Source: Chaetoderma sp. LZ-2023a
Taxonomy: Eukaryota; Mollusca; Caudofoveata; Chaetodermatida; Chaetodermatidae
DNA length: 64,000 nt
NCBI GenBank assembly: GCA_034401795.1
Contig: CM067372.1
Coordinates: 19,061,924 to 19,125,923 of the forward strand
Direction: 5' to 3'
Made by a program: the position numbers and the translations under genes. Within the stretch, counting starts at the first letter, position 1. Each line of letters begins with the position of its first letter. Below the pieces are notes generated by a model. The model did no database searches. It saw nothing but the letters and a program-made list of their open reading frames with translations, and was not told where the DNA came from. Below are positions 63,653 through 64,000 of the stretch, piece after piece.

Positions 63653-64000
63653 ATGCAGAGTTAAGGAGGCTATTGAAATTTATAAACACCAACCAACCAT
63701 GAACAGAGACAAGGGCTAGCCTACCCTACCGCATACCAGCGCTCTACCAATAAATGCTGTCACATGACTAAACAAGAACTGACCAGTGACATAGCCAGCA
63801 AATGTCAGTTAGTGTAGAAGTGGCTGGGTGCTACATGCATTCCTTGAGCACATTTTTTGGTCAAAATTTTTTCTTAAAAAGTCAACGATTATACCTCGGA
63901 AAATGAACTTATTGGTACCCTAGACAATTTGCGCCGCCTGACGACTATGTTTAATGTATAATCCACAAACACCAAGCGGAAGTGAAATTATTAAAATGGG
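63653..64000. other. Window end, no gene seen
   Basis: No supported frame, RNA gene or repeat. The Penelope fragment's upstream part, if any, would lie here on the - strand but is not recognisable. Confidence 0.45.

Overview
This window is animal nuclear DNA. It carries one spliced host gene set in a dense bed of transposable elements. The window as a whole suggests a marine invertebrate, most likely a mollusc and perhaps a bivalve. That placement is an inference from elements that look like the bivalve 'pearl' family (diverged ~155 bp tandem cores, one ending in a GGCCC hairpin followed by CTTGTTT), from DIRS elements, and from CR1-type LINEs. The sequence does not name the species.

The host gene is an NME5 orthologue (radial-spoke-associated nucleoside diphosphate kinase homologue) on the + strand, 19856-52495. 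I assembled it from five coding exons (19856-20002, 27560-27765, 36004-36104, 41186-41304, 52418-52495). All junctions are GT-AG, the phases agree, and together they give a 216-residue protein with an NDK domain and a C-terminal DPY-30 motif. About 650 coding bases are spread over 32.6 kb. An X-box-like RFX site lies 122 bp before the ATG, as expected for a ciliary gene. Exon 3 is preceded by six 38-40 bp tandem copies of its own splice acceptor plus the first bases of the exon.

Layout. 1-3475: a complete MULE DNA transposon (51-3466) with a 9 bp target duplication, subterminal repeats and transposase remnants. 3476-9000: fragments of several LINEs, microsatellites and minisatellites. 9000-14800: a broken Ty3/gypsy fossil ending in a 500 bp assembly gap. 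14943-19485: a chimeric CR1 piece and a nearly full-length but decayed CR1-type LINE on the - strand, ending just before the NME5 promoter. Intron 1: two stacked 5'-truncated LINEs and an old DIRS fossil with a pearl-like insert. Intron 2: a DIRS element with inverted terminal repeats and an internal complementary region, which looks nearly whole. Intron 3: a 2 kb minisatellite and a cluster of TTAA-flanked palindromic elements. Intron 4: a pearl-like element and a composite DIRS with two left ends and one right end, which splits an older palindromic MITE. 52.6-64 kb: no host gene recognised. This part holds TTAA-flanked elements, a 21-copy 96 bp minisatellite, smaller minisatellites, a MITE with CTACCCAGCATGC motifs and a Penelope-like GIY-YIG fragment.

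The main biological points are the intron-bloated ciliary gene with its decoy splice-acceptor array, the several TTAA/CCCTT palindromic MITE families, and the DIRS elements whose ends and internal region show their circular-intermediate layout.
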